From Eubacteriales bacterium (GTDB lineage: Bacteria > Bacillota > Clostridia > Peptostreptococcales > Anaerovoracaceae): 57,252 bases of DNA. A model generated the notes under the pieces. It worked only from the letters and a program-made list of their open reading frames with translations, had not been told where the DNA came from and made no database searches. The translations under genes and the position numbers were made by a program. Of this stretch, positions 30,866 through 39,223 are shown one piece after another (the first letter of the stretch is position 1; the number at the start of each line of letters is the position of its first letter). The stretch covers positions 1 to 57,252 of the forward strand of contig JAQXJR010000041.1 in the NCBI GenBank assembly GCA_029009055.1. The letters are read 5' to 3'.

Positions 30866-32140
30866 ATGAAAATAATGGTAGTTGGCGGAGGCGGAAGAGA
30901 GCACGCTATCATAAAGAAAATAAAGGAAAATCCGGATGTAGAGAAGATATACGCTGTTCCGGGAAACGGCGGCATGGCTCAGGACGCTGAATGCGTAGAT
31001 ATAGATGCGGAAGATGTTCCGGCTGTCGTTGGATACGCTAAGGAGCTTAAGCCTGATTACGCTGTAGTTGCTCCTGACGATCCTCTGGTAGCGGGTATGG
31101 TAGATGAACTGGAGAAGATAGGCATACCTTGCTTCGGCCCTGAAGCTAAAGCGGCTATCATAGAGGGAAGTAAGGCTTTCTCTAAGGATCTCATGAAGAA
31201 ATACGGCATCCCGACGGCTCAGTACGCTACATTCACTGAGGAGGAGCCGGCTTTAGAATATGTGTCTAAGTGTGATATCCCCGTCGTAGTTAAGGCTTCC
31301 GGCTTAGCGAAGGGTAAGGGCGTTATCATTTGCGAAACGAGGGAGCAGGCTGTGGACGCTGTTAAGTCGATGATGGAAGAGAAGAAGTTCGGAAACAGCG
31401 GTATGACAGTCGTTATAGAGGAATTCCTCGAGGGACCTGAAGTATCTGTCCTGTCATTCACAGACGGTGAGACTCTCATCCCTATGATCTCATCTATGGA
31501 CCATAAGCGCGCGTTCGACGGCGATAAGGGTCTGAATACAGGTGGTATGGGAACTATAGCTCCTAACCCTTATTACACACAGGAAATCGCTGACCAGTGC
31601 ATGAAGGAGATATTCCTTCCTACTATGGCTGCCATGAACGCTGAGGGCCGTACATTTAAGGGCTGCCTATACTTCGGACTCATGATCACTAAGGACGGAC
31701 CTAAGGTAATAGAATATAACTGCAGATTCGGAGACCCTGAGGCTCAGGTAGTGCTGCCGCTCCTCGACAGCGACCTCTTAAGCATAATGATGCACTGCAC
31801 AGATGGAACTCTGAAAGACGCGGATGTCCGCTTTGCTCACGATGAAGCTGCCTGTTGCGTAGTCATGGCTACTAAGGGTTATCCTGAAAGCTATGGTAAG
31901 GGATTTCCTATAGACATCCCTGAAGATGTGAGAGATCACGTGTATGTAGCCGGGGCAGACCTGGGAGAAGGCGGACAGCTCCTGTCCCACGGCGGCCGTG
32001 TACTGGGCGTCACAGAGAGAGGTAAGACGCTTAAGGAAGCTATAGATAAGGCTTACGCTTCCGTAGAGAAGATAAGCTTCCCTGACGGATTCTACCGTCA
32101 TGATATAGGAGCCCGCGCTATGAAGGCTCTCGAGAAGTAA
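30866..32140 (+). CDS. purD: Phosphoribosylamine-glycine ligase
   Basis: A 424-residue ATP-grasp enzyme that joins glycine to phosphoribosylamine. MKIMVVGGGGREHAIIKKI opens it; VVKASGLAKGKGVIIC, EEFLEGPEVSVLSF and YNCRFGDPEAQVVLPLL are family marks. Length is normal. It follows a terminator-like hairpin and a good AGGGGG site. Confidence 0.97.
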   Translation: MKIMVVGGGGREHAIIKKIKENPDVEKIYAVPGNGGMAQDAECVDIDAEDVPAVVGYAKELKPDYAVVAPDDPLVAGMVDELEKIGIPCFGPEAKAAIIEGSKAFSKDLMKKYGIPTAQYATFTEEEPALEYVSKCDIPVVVKASGLAKGKGVIICETREQAVDAVKSMMEEKKFGNSGMTVVIEEFLEGPEVSVLSFTDGETLIPMISSMDHKRAFDGDKGLNTGGMGTIAPNPYYTQEIADQCMKEIFLPTMAAMNAEGRTFKGCLYFGLMITKDGPKVIEYNCRFGDPEAQVVLPLLDSDLLSIMMHCTDGTLKDADVRFAHDEAACCVVMATKGYPESYGKGFPIDIPEDVRDHVYVAGADLGEGGQLLSHGGRVLGVTERGKTLKEAIDKAYASVEKISFPDGFYRHDIGARAMKALEK

Positions 32141-32160
32141 CACACGTATTTGGAGGTAAT

Positions 32161-35100
32161 ATGGTTAGCAGGATCTATGTAGAAAAAAAGAGGGAATTCG
32201 CCTCTGACGCGGAGTCGCTGAAGAAGGAGGTTTCCGAAACTCTCGGTGTAAGCAACATCGAAGACATCAGGATCATACACAGATACGATGTGGAAGGAAT
32301 AGACAGTGAACTCTTCGCTCAGGTGACGGGAACAGTATTCGCTGAACCGCCTGTAGATGAAGTATATGATGATCTTAAGGTAGATGAGGGTGACAGGGTA
32401 TTCGCTGTAGAGTATCTCCCTGGCCAGTTCGATCAGAGGGCTAACTCCGCCGCTGAATGTATCCAGCTCATTTCTAAGGGTAAGAGGCCGGATGTCAGAA
32501 CAGCCACTCTCTATGTGCTTAAGGGAGACATCTCGGACGAAGAGCTCGACGCTATAAAGAAGTATGTTATAAACCCGGTAGACGCCAGAGAGGCTACGCT
32601 GGACACATTCGAAACACTGGAGCAGAAATTCGAGATCCCTACTGAGGTAGAGACACTGGACGGATTCAGAGAGTTCTCAGAAGACCAGCTGGATGAATTC
32701 CTTAAGAAGAACGGTCTGGCTATGGATCTGGCTGATCTTAAATTCTGTCAGGACTATTTTAAGGAAGAACAGCGCGACCCGACCATCACAGAAATAAAGG
32801 TAATAGATACTTACTGGTCGGATCACTGCCGTCACACGACGTTCAATACTACGCTCGATCACGTTAAATTCGCTGATAAAGAGATCCAGGACGCCTACGA
32901 CGAGTATATCAATATCCGTAAAGAACTCGGCAGGACCAAACCCGTCAACCTCATGGATATCGGAACTATAGCAGCAAAGTATCTTAAGAAGACCGGTCAG
33001 CTGACTAAGCTGGACGAGTCCGAAGAGATAAACGCCTGCACAGTTAAGATGACTATCGAAGTAGATGGAGTGCCTGAAGATTGGCTGCTGCTCTTTAAGA
33101 ATGAGACACATAACCATCCAACAGAGATAGAGCCTTTCGGTGGCGCTGCTACCTGCATAGGAGGAGCTATAAGAGATCCGCTTTCAGGCAGAAGCTACGT
33201 TTACGGAGCCATGAGAGTTACCGGCGCCGGAGATCCGCTCGTTCCTGTTTCAGAAACTCTGGAAGGAAAGCTTCCTCAGAGAAAGCTGGTAAGAGGCGCC
33301 GCAGACGGATACAGTTCTTATGGTAACCAGATCGGTCTGGCTACAGGCCAGGTAGATGAGATCTATCACCCTGGTTATGTAGCGAAGAGAATGGAAGTAG
33401 GAGCTGTCATAGCTGCCGCTCCTGCTGAGAACGTGAGAAGAGAGAGACCGGAGCCGGGCGACGTAGTGATCCTCCTGGGCGGAAGAACGGGAAGAGATGG
33501 AATCGGCGGAGCTACGGGATCATCTAAGAAGCACACTTCTGAGTCACTCGAGACATGCGGAGCCGAGGTCCAGAAGGGTAACGCGCCTGAAGAGAGAAAA
33601 CTTCAGAGACTGTTCAGAAACCCGGAAGCTTCTAAAATGATAAAGCGCTGCAACGACTTCGGAGCAGGCGGTGTTTCTGTAGCTATCGGAGAACTGGCGG
33701 ACGGACTCGATATAGACCTTAATAAGGTCACGAAGAAGTACGAAGGTCTGGATGGAACAGAGCTCGCTATTTCCGAGTCACAGGAACGTATGGCTGTATG
33801 CGTAGCGCCTGAAGATGAGGAGAGATTCTGTGAGATAGCTCATAACGAGAACCTGGAAGCTACTAAGGTAGCTGTAGTAACAGAGAAACCTTACCTGGTA
33901 GAAAACTGGAACGGTAAGGCTATCGTGAACATCTCCAGAGCCTTCCTCGACACAGATGGTGTAGAGAAGCATGTAGACGCTGATGTAGCGCCAGAACAGC
34001 CTATAACTAAGGACATTTCCGGAGACTTTAAGAAAGACTACCTGGCTATGGCTTCCGACCTCAACTGCTGCTCTAAGAGAGGACTTTCTGAGGAATTCGA
34101 CTCAACTATCGGAGCCGGCACTGTTCTCATGCCGTTCGGAGGTATATATCAGAGGACGCCGACACAGGCTCTCGTAGACCTTATTTCCGTAGAGAAAGGC
34201 CACACAGACGACTGCTCGCTCATGGCATATGGATTCGACCCGTATGTATCTAGCGCCAGCCCGTTCAAAGGAGCTTATCTGGCGGTCGTGAACTCCGTAG
34301 CTAAGCTGATCGCGACGGGAGCATCATTCGAGGACGTATATCTGTCCGTACAGGAATTCTTCGGCAGCCCTAATAAGGATCCGGAGAAATGGGGTAAGCC
34401 TCTGGCAGCCGTACTCGGAGCTTTGAAGGCTGAGATCGGACTCGGAGTAGCCGCTATCGGTGGTAAGGACTCCATGAGCGGAACGTTCAATGACCTGGAC
34501 GTTCCACCTACGCTGATTTCCTTTGCTGTTACTACCGCAAAGGCAGACGATATAATCTCGCCTGAGTTCAAGCATGCCGGAGATAAGCTGATCCTCATAG
34601 AGCCTGACCTCGATGAGGAAGGACTCCCGACGACAGAGTCTCTTAAGAAGATATTTAAGTCCGTGAATATGCTCATAGCTGAAGACATGGCTGAGGCTGT
34701 TTACACTGTTGGGTTCGGAGGAATATCCGAGGCAGTCATGAAGATGGCTATGGGTAACGGATTCGGCTTTAAGTATAACGATGACGTTAAGGAAGAAGAC
34801 CTGTTTAAGTATAATTACGGTTCATTCCTCGTAGAAGTCCCGGCTGACGAGAAGCTCGAGGGCAGCCACGTTACAGAGATCGGATACGTTACAGATGACA
34901 GCAGCTTCACATGGAACGACGCATCCATCAGCTGCGAAGAGCTGTTCGGCGCTTACGAGAGCAAGCTGGAGCCTGTTTATAAGTGCAATATCGAGACAGC
35001 GCCTAATAAGGCTGAGACGTTCACATATGATGTGGAAGAGAAGGGCGAAGAGAGGGCTAAATATCATGGCCCTGACCTCGGAGGCGCTAAGCCGAAGGCT

Positions 35101-35889
35101 CTCATCCCTGTATTCCCGGGCACGAACTGCGAGTATGAGACAGCTAAGGCATTCGCTGACGCGGGAGCTGAGCCGGACGTATTCGTGCTTAATAACCTGA
35201 CTCCGGAAGATGTATCCGAGTCTGTTAAGATATTCGCCGAGAAGATCAGACAGTCCCAGATCATATTCGTTCCTGGTGGATTCTCTGCGGGAGATGAGCC
35301 TGACGGTTCCGGTAAGTTCATAACGTCATTCTTCAGAAATCCGGAGATTAAAGACGCCGTGAACGATTTGCTCGAGAACAGAGACGGACTCATGGCAGGC
35401 ATCTGCAACGGATTCCAGGCATTGATAAAGCTCGGACTCGTGCCATATGGTAAGATCGTCGACCAGGATACAGACAGCCCGACGCTTACATTTAATGAGA
35501 TCAGGCGCCACCAGTCCATGCTGGTGAGAACGAGAGTCGCTTCCAATAAGTCGCCTTGGATGGCTTATACTAAGCCGGACGAGGTATTCACAGTGCCTAT
35601 TTCCCACGGCGAGGGCAGATTCATCGCCAGCGAGGAGGAAATTAAGGAACTGGCGGCTAACGGACAGATCCTCACACAGTATGTCGATGTCAGAGGCAGC
35701 GTTTCCAACGATATAAACGATAACCCTAACGGGTCTTTCTACGCTATAGAGGGAATAACATCGCCTGACGGAAGAGTCATAGGTAAGATGGGTCACTCAG
35801 AGCGTATTGGAAGCAAGCTTTATAAGAATGTTCCGGGCATATTCGACATGAGGATGTTCGAAGCGGCTGTGGATTACTTCAGAAAGTAG
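32161..35889 (+). CDS. purL: Phosphoribosylformylglycinamidine synthase, single chain with glutaminase
   Basis: A 1242-residue large-type PurL that combines the N-terminal domain, two AIR-synthetase-like halves (SDHCRHTTFNT, FKNETHNHPTEIEPFGGAATC, GGKDSMSGTFND) and a C-terminal class I glutaminase. The triad can be placed: C1082 in GICNGFQ, H1212 and E1214 in MGHSERIG. It makes FGAM from FGAR, glutamine and ATP. Bacilli use three separate proteins (PurS, PurQ, PurL); the fused form is shared by proteobacteria and many Clostridia. It starts 20 bases after purD and ends the cluster. Confidence 0.97.
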   Translation: MVSRIYVEKKREFASDAESLKKEVSETLGVSNIEDIRIIHRYDVEGIDSELFAQVTGTVFAEPPVDEVYDDLKVDEGDRVFAVEYLPGQFDQRANSAAECIQLISKGKRPDVRTATLYVLKGDISDEELDAIKKYVINPVDAREATLDTFETLEQKFEIPTEVETLDGFREFSEDQLDEFLKKNGLAMDLADLKFCQDYFKEEQRDPTITEIKVIDTYWSDHCRHTTFNTTLDHVKFADKEIQDAYDEYINIRKELGRTKPVNLMDIGTIAAKYLKKTGQLTKLDESEEINACTVKMTIEVDGVPEDWLLLFKNETHNHPTEIEPFGGAATCIGGAIRDPLSGRSYVYGAMRVTGAGDPLVPVSETLEGKLPQRKLVRGAADGYSSYGNQIGLATGQVDEIYHPGYVAKRMEVGAVIAAAPAENVRRERPEPGDVVILLGGRTGRDGIGGATGSSKKHTSESLETCGAEVQKGNAPEERKLQRLFRNPEASKMIKRCNDFGAGGVSVAIGELADGLDIDLNKVTKKYEGLDGTELAISESQERMAVCVAPEDEERFCEIAHNENLEATKVAVVTEKPYLVENWNGKAIVNISRAFLDTDGVEKHVDADVAPEQPITKDISGDFKKDYLAMASDLNCCSKRGLSEEFDSTIGAGTVLMPFGGIYQRTPTQALVDLISVEKGHTDDCSLMAYGFDPYVSSASPFKGAYLAVVNSVAKLIATGASFEDVYLSVQEFFGSPNKDPEKWGKPLAAVLGALKAEIGLGVAAIGGKDSMSGTFNDLDVPPTLISFAVTTAKADDIISPEFKHAGDKLILIEPDLDEEGLPTTESLKKIFKSVNMLIAEDMAEAVYTVGFGGISEAVMKMAMGNGFGFKYNDDVKEEDLFKYNYGSFLVEVPADEKLEGSHVTEIGYVTDDSSFTWNDASISCEELFGAYESKLEPVYKCNIETAPNKAETFTYDVEEKGEERAKYHGPDLGGAKPKALIPVFPGTNCEYETAKAFADAGAEPDVFVLNNLTPEDVSESVKIFAEKIRQSQIIFVPGGFSAGDEPDGSGKFITSFFRNPEIKDAVNDLLENRDGLMAGICNGFQALIKLGLVPYGKIVDQDTDSPTLTFNEIRRHQSMLVRTRVASNKSPWMAYTKPDEVFTVPISHGEGRFIASEEEIKELAANGQILTQYVDVRGSVSNDINDNPNGSFYAIEGITSPDGRVIGKMGHSERIGSKLYKNVPGIFDMRMFEAAVDYFRK

Positions 35890-35960
35890 CGGACTTTCGG
35901 CATTTTGCCGGGTATATTCGCCGGGGTGTCTAAAAGCGCTCCCTGGAAGGTATGATCATC

Positions 35961-36003
35961 CGGGCAGGGGATGCGGCTTATGCCGGTTGCCTGCCCGAAT
36001 TTA
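35961..36003 (+). terminator. Terminator-like hairpin after purL
   Basis: CGGGCAGG and CCTGCCCG enclose an inner GCGGC-TTAT-GCCGG stem; the T run that follows is weak (AATTTATTTA). Confidence 0.65.
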
Positions 36004-36007
36004 TTTA

Positions 36008-36017
36008 CTTTGCAAAG
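36008..36017. repeat. CTTTGCAAAG palindrome
   Basis: Perfect ten-base palindrome, with ATTTA before it, 28 bases ahead of the cupin start. The same 15-base string occurs at 54459. Confidence 0.6.
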
Positions 36018-36045
36018 AAATAACTATATAGATCAGGAGATAAGC

Positions 36046-36381
36046 ATGTTAATTCATTTCGAGGATATAGAGACAGAAGTCCTGCCGGGCTTCAGGGGCG
36101 GCGAGGGCCAATACATCAGAAAGTGCTTCAGCGACGAAAACTGTAAAATCATGGAAGGTAAGCTGGAGCCGGGTTCATCCATAGGCATGCATACACACAC
36201 TGAGGATTATGAGGTCATTTACGTCATAACCGGAAACGGCACTATCGTGAACGAGGACAGCAGAGAGGTCATTAAGACTGGAAGCGTTTCCTACTGCGCG
36301 CCGGGGAAGACACATACAGTCATAAACGACGGTAATGACGACCTGATCTTCTTCGCTGTATTTCCAAAGACCGCTAAATAG
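36046..36381 (+). CDS. Small single-domain cupin protein
   Basis: A 111-residue protein from ATG 36046, behind CAGGAGATAAGC. The double-stranded beta-helix motif 1, GMHTHTEDYEVIYVITGNG, holds likely metal ligands H49, H51 and E56; motif 2 PGKTHTVIN holds H90. Such cupins range from isomerases and dioxygenases to sensors, so no reaction is assigned. It lies 23 bases before azlC and may share its transcript. Confidence 0.85.
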   Translation: MLIHFEDIETEVLPGFRGGEGQYIRKCFSDENCKIMEGKLEPGSSIGMHTHTEDYEVIYVITGNGTIVNEDSREVIKTGSVSYCAPGKTHTVINDGNDDLIFFAVFPKTAK

Positions 36382-36404
36382 AAGGGAGCTTTACAGCTTT
36401 AGAT

Positions 36405-37199
36405 ATGGGTCAACATGAAATAAGTAAAGGGCAGTGGTTCGCGAAAGGCATGAGGGACGGCATACCTATAGCTCTAGGCTACCTGGCCGTGTCATTCACG
36501 TTCGGCATGATGGTCGTGAAAGACGGCATCGGGATAGGGCAGGCAGTGCTGATCTCCATGACTAATGTGACCTCTGCTGGCCAGTTCGCGGGACTGGACA
36601 TCATAATTGGCTCCGGAACATATCTGGAGATGGCTTTAACACAGCTTGTCATAAACCTGAGATACAGCCTGATGGCCTTCTCGCTTTCACAGAAAATGGA
36701 TAGAAGGGAATCCTGGCTCTGGCGTTACCCTGTTGCTTTCGGGATCACGGACGAGATATTCGCTATCAGCGTCAGCCAGCCCGGGAAAGTGAGCGCTCTC
36801 TATAATCTGGGGGCTATGGCCATAGCTATTCCGGGATGGGTCCTGGGGACTCTTCTGGGCGGTATATCAGGAAAGCTCATGCCGCCTTTCCTCATAAGCG
36901 CTTTCAGCGTGGCTATATACGGTATGTTCATGCAGATAATTATTCCGCCTGCGAAGGAGAATAAGACTGTCGCCTTCGTGGTGGGGGGTTCCATGCTCAT
37001 GAGCCTGGGCTTTAAGTATCTGCCTTACCTAAATAAGGTGTCGACCGGTTTCACTGTGATCATAATCACGTTCGTGGCGGCGGGTTTGGCAGCCGTGCTT
37101 AAACCTGTAGAAAATAGTGATAACGAGCCTTCAGAGCTTCCGATCGAGGATGCCGGAGAACATTTCAGGTCCGGAGAAAGCGGGGATGAAAATGAGTGA
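36405..37199 (+). CDS. azlC: AzlC-family branched-chain amino acid exporter, large subunit
   Basis: A 264-residue membrane protein with about seven hydrophobic segments: GIPIALGYLAVSFTFGMMV at the start, TNVTSAGQFAGLDII, LTQLVINLRYSLMAFSL and WRYPVAFGITDEIFAI are diagnostic of AzlC. With AzlD it exports branched-chain amino acids or analogues. The ATG at 36405 is accepted though its best ribosome site (AAGGGAG) is far upstream; an ATG a few codons inside is possible. A hydrophilic Glu-rich tail overlaps azlD. Confidence 0.92.
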   Translation: MGQHEISKGQWFAKGMRDGIPIALGYLAVSFTFGMMVVKDGIGIGQAVLISMTNVTSAGQFAGLDIIIGSGTYLEMALTQLVINLRYSLMAFSLSQKMDRRESWLWRYPVAFGITDEIFAISVSQPGKVSALYNLGAMAIAIPGWVLGTLLGGISGKLMPPFLISAFSVAIYGMFMQIIIPPAKENKTVAFVVGGSMLMSLGFKYLPYLNKVSTGFTVIIITFVAAGLAAVLKPVENSDNEPSELPIEDAGEHFRSGESGDENE

Positions 37200-37503
37200 T
37201 ATCTATATGTACATCCTCGTGATGGCTGTAGTGACCTATCTCGTGAGAGTCTTGCCGCTAACGGTGTTTAAGAAGGAGATCACGAATAAATACGTGACGT
37301 CTTTTCTTTATTATGTGCCTTACGCCTGCCTGGCAGCCATGACTTTCCCTGCCATAGTTACCGCGACAGAGACTCCGATATCAGGCATAGCGGCTCTCAT
37401 CGCTGCCTTCGTCTCTTCTTTTAAGGGGAGGAGTCTGCTGGAGTCGGCTCTATGGGCATGCGCGGCTGTGTTCGTGGTCGAGAGGGTAATAGCCTTCATC
37501 TAG
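37186..37503 (+). CDS. azlD: AzlD-family small subunit of the amino acid exporter
   Basis: A 105-residue protein with four hydrophobic segments (IYMYILVMAVVTYLVRVLPL, FLYYVPYACLAAMTFPAIV). ATG 37186 follows GGAG by nine bases; ATG 37192 is an alternative. It overlaps azlC by 14 bases. AzlC and AzlD act as a two-subunit pump in the cytoplasmic membrane. Confidence 0.9.
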   Translation: MKMSDIYMYILVMAVVTYLVRVLPLTVFKKEITNKYVTSFLYYVPYACLAAMTFPAIVTATETPISGIAALIAAFVSSFKGRSLLESALWACAAVFVVERVIAFI

Positions 37504-37530
37504 CGAAGTAAAGCCGCGGATTCAATTTTA

Positions 37531-37559
37531 TTGAAGCGGAAGTTCGGATATTGTATAAT
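37531..37559 (+). promoter_or_regulatory. Promoter of the GNAT-ung pair
   Basis: TTGAAG, 17 bases, TATAAT. Confidence 0.8.
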
Positions 37560-37646
37560 ATTAAATGTTGGAATGTAAAACCGTCTATTTATTGGAAAAT
37601 CAATTGATTGGCGGTTAGTAATATTTTTGAACGGGGGTACCGATTT

Positions 37647-37922
37647 ATGGAAATAAAGAGCAATAGATCTCGCACATGGGCAGTTGACGAAGACGGCAGA
37701 AAGATGGGAGAGATAGATCATCCTATCCTGGGAGACAGCTCTGTTACTATTCATCACACAGAAGTAGATCCTGCTTATAAGGGTCAGGGCGTCGCCGGCG
37801 CTATGATGGAGAACTACGCTGAGCAGCTGAGGAAGGAAGGCCGTAGAGCCATCGTCACATGCTCATACGCTAAGGACTGGTTCAATAAGCATCCTGAATA
37901 CAGCGATGTGCTGATGAAATAA
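37647..37922 (+). CDS. Small GNAT-fold N-acetyltransferase (YidJ/GCN5-CG type)
   Basis: A 91-residue protein from ATG 37647 after ACGGGGG; a longer upstream frame has no site. HHTEVDPAYKGQGVAGAMMENY is the acetyl-CoA binding motif A, and the end CSYAKDWFNKHPEYSDVL marks the very short GNAT group with a conserved Cys. Its substrate is unknown. It ends two bases before ung starts, so the pair is coupled. Confidence 0.88.
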   Translation: MEIKSNRSRTWAVDEDGRKMGEIDHPILGDSSVTIHHTEVDPAYKGQGVAGAMMENYAEQLRKEGRRAIVTCSYAKDWFNKHPEYSDVLMK

Positions 37923-37924
37923 TC

Positions 37925-38611
37925 ATGGTGAATATCGGAAACGATTGGGACGACATTCTTAAGGAAGAGTTTGAGAAGCCGTACTATCTGGAACTCAGGA
38001 GATTTCTCGTAGACGAATACAGGAATTACACTGTCTACCCGGATATGCACGATATATTCAACTCCATGAAGTATACCCCATATGACAGCGTTAAGGCTGT
38101 TATCCTGGGACAGGATCCATACCATGAACCGGGTCAGGCGCATGGTATGGCTTTTTCTGTACAGAGAGGAGTAGAGCAGCCTCCATCTCTTAAGAATATT
38201 TTTAAGGAGCTTAAGAGCGACTTAGGTATAGAACCGCCTCCTCACGATAACGGATGCCTCATTCCATGGGCCGAGCACGGCGTGCTCCTCCTGAATACGG
38301 TGCTCACAGTCAGAGAGCACCAGGCTAATTCTCATAAGGGTAAGGGCTGGGAGAAACTCACGGACGCTGTCATAGAGAAGCTTAATGAGAGGGAGAAGCC
38401 TGTAGTATTTATTCTGTGGGGGAGGAATGCTAAGGCTAAGGAAGATCTCATAGACCAGGACAGGCATCTCGTCATAACCGGAGCTCATCCGAGCCCGCTT
38501 TCAGCCTATAACGGCTTCTTTGGAGGAAGATATTTTTCCAGGACGAACAGGTTCTTAGAGGCTGTCGGCGAAGAGCCTATAAATTGGGATATCATGGCTG
38601 ATGCTGAGTAG
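37925..38611 (+). CDS. ung: Uracil-DNA glycosylase, family 1
   Basis: A 228-residue base-excision repair enzyme. The water-activating motif VILGQDPYHEPGQAHG holds D64 and H67, FSVQRGVEQPPSLKNIF follows, and GAHPSPLSAYNGFFGGRYF is the DNA intercalation loop. It removes uracil from DNA. Length is as expected. Confidence 0.97.
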   Translation: MVNIGNDWDDILKEEFEKPYYLELRRFLVDEYRNYTVYPDMHDIFNSMKYTPYDSVKAVILGQDPYHEPGQAHGMAFSVQRGVEQPPSLKNIFKELKSDLGIEPPPHDNGCLIPWAEHGVLLLNTVLTVREHQANSHKGKGWEKLTDAVIEKLNEREKPVVFILWGRNAKAKEDLIDQDRHLVITGAHPSPLSAYNGFFGGRYFSRTNRFLEAVGEEPINWDIMADAE

Positions 38612-38662
38612 GTTTCTCTTTGCTCATACACACGCGCGCGATTTGCGAAAGGAATAGGACTT

Positions 38663-39223
38663 ATGATCGCTTTAATTATTATAATAGCCATAGTGGTCTT
38701 GCTAGCCGTCATGTTTATATCGATCAATAATGGCCTTATAAGGGCCAGGAACGACTGCGAAGAAGCATTCTCCACCATGGACGTTTACCTGAAGAAACGT
38801 TTCGATCTCATACCTAACCTGGTGGCTACCGTTAAGGGATACGCTAAACACGAGTCAGAGACTCTGGAGAAGGTGATAGCGGCCAGGAACGCCGCCGGAA
38901 ACGCCGGGACTCTGGAAGAGAGAGCTAAGGGCGAGAACGAGCTGACAGGGGCTTTAGGCAGGCTCTTCGCTGTAGCCGAGAGCTATCCTGATCTTAAGGC
39001 TGACGCGAATTTCCTGGATCTTCAGAATCAGCTTAATAAGATAGAGGAAGACATAGCGAATTCCAGGAAATACTATAACGCGGTAGTTAAGAAATATAAT
39101 AATAAGTGCGAAGTGTTCCCTAGCAGCATAGTGGCGGGGATGAGGCACTTCGAGAGAAAACCGATGTTTGAAGTCACTTCCGCGGAGGAACGCGAGAATG
39201 TTAAGGTCGATTTTGGAGCATAA
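38663..39223 (+). CDS. lemA: LemA family protein
   Basis: A 186-residue protein with one N-terminal membrane helix (MIALIIIIAIVVLLAVMFI) and a helical domain: NDCEEAFSTMDVYLKKRFDLIPNLV, ESETLEKVIAARNAA and LQNQLNKIEEDIANSRKYYNA. LemA proteins are of uncertain role and often pair with DUF2207 or TPM-type membrane proteins, as here. It overlaps the DUF2207 gene by 26 bases. Confidence 0.93.
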   Translation: MIALIIIIAIVVLLAVMFISINNGLIRARNDCEEAFSTMDVYLKKRFDLIPNLVATVKGYAKHESETLEKVIAARNAAGNAGTLEERAKGENELTGALGRLFAVAESYPDLKADANFLDLQNQLNKIEEDIANSRKYYNAVVKKYNNKCEVFPSSIVAGMRHFERKPMFEVTSAEERENVKVDFGA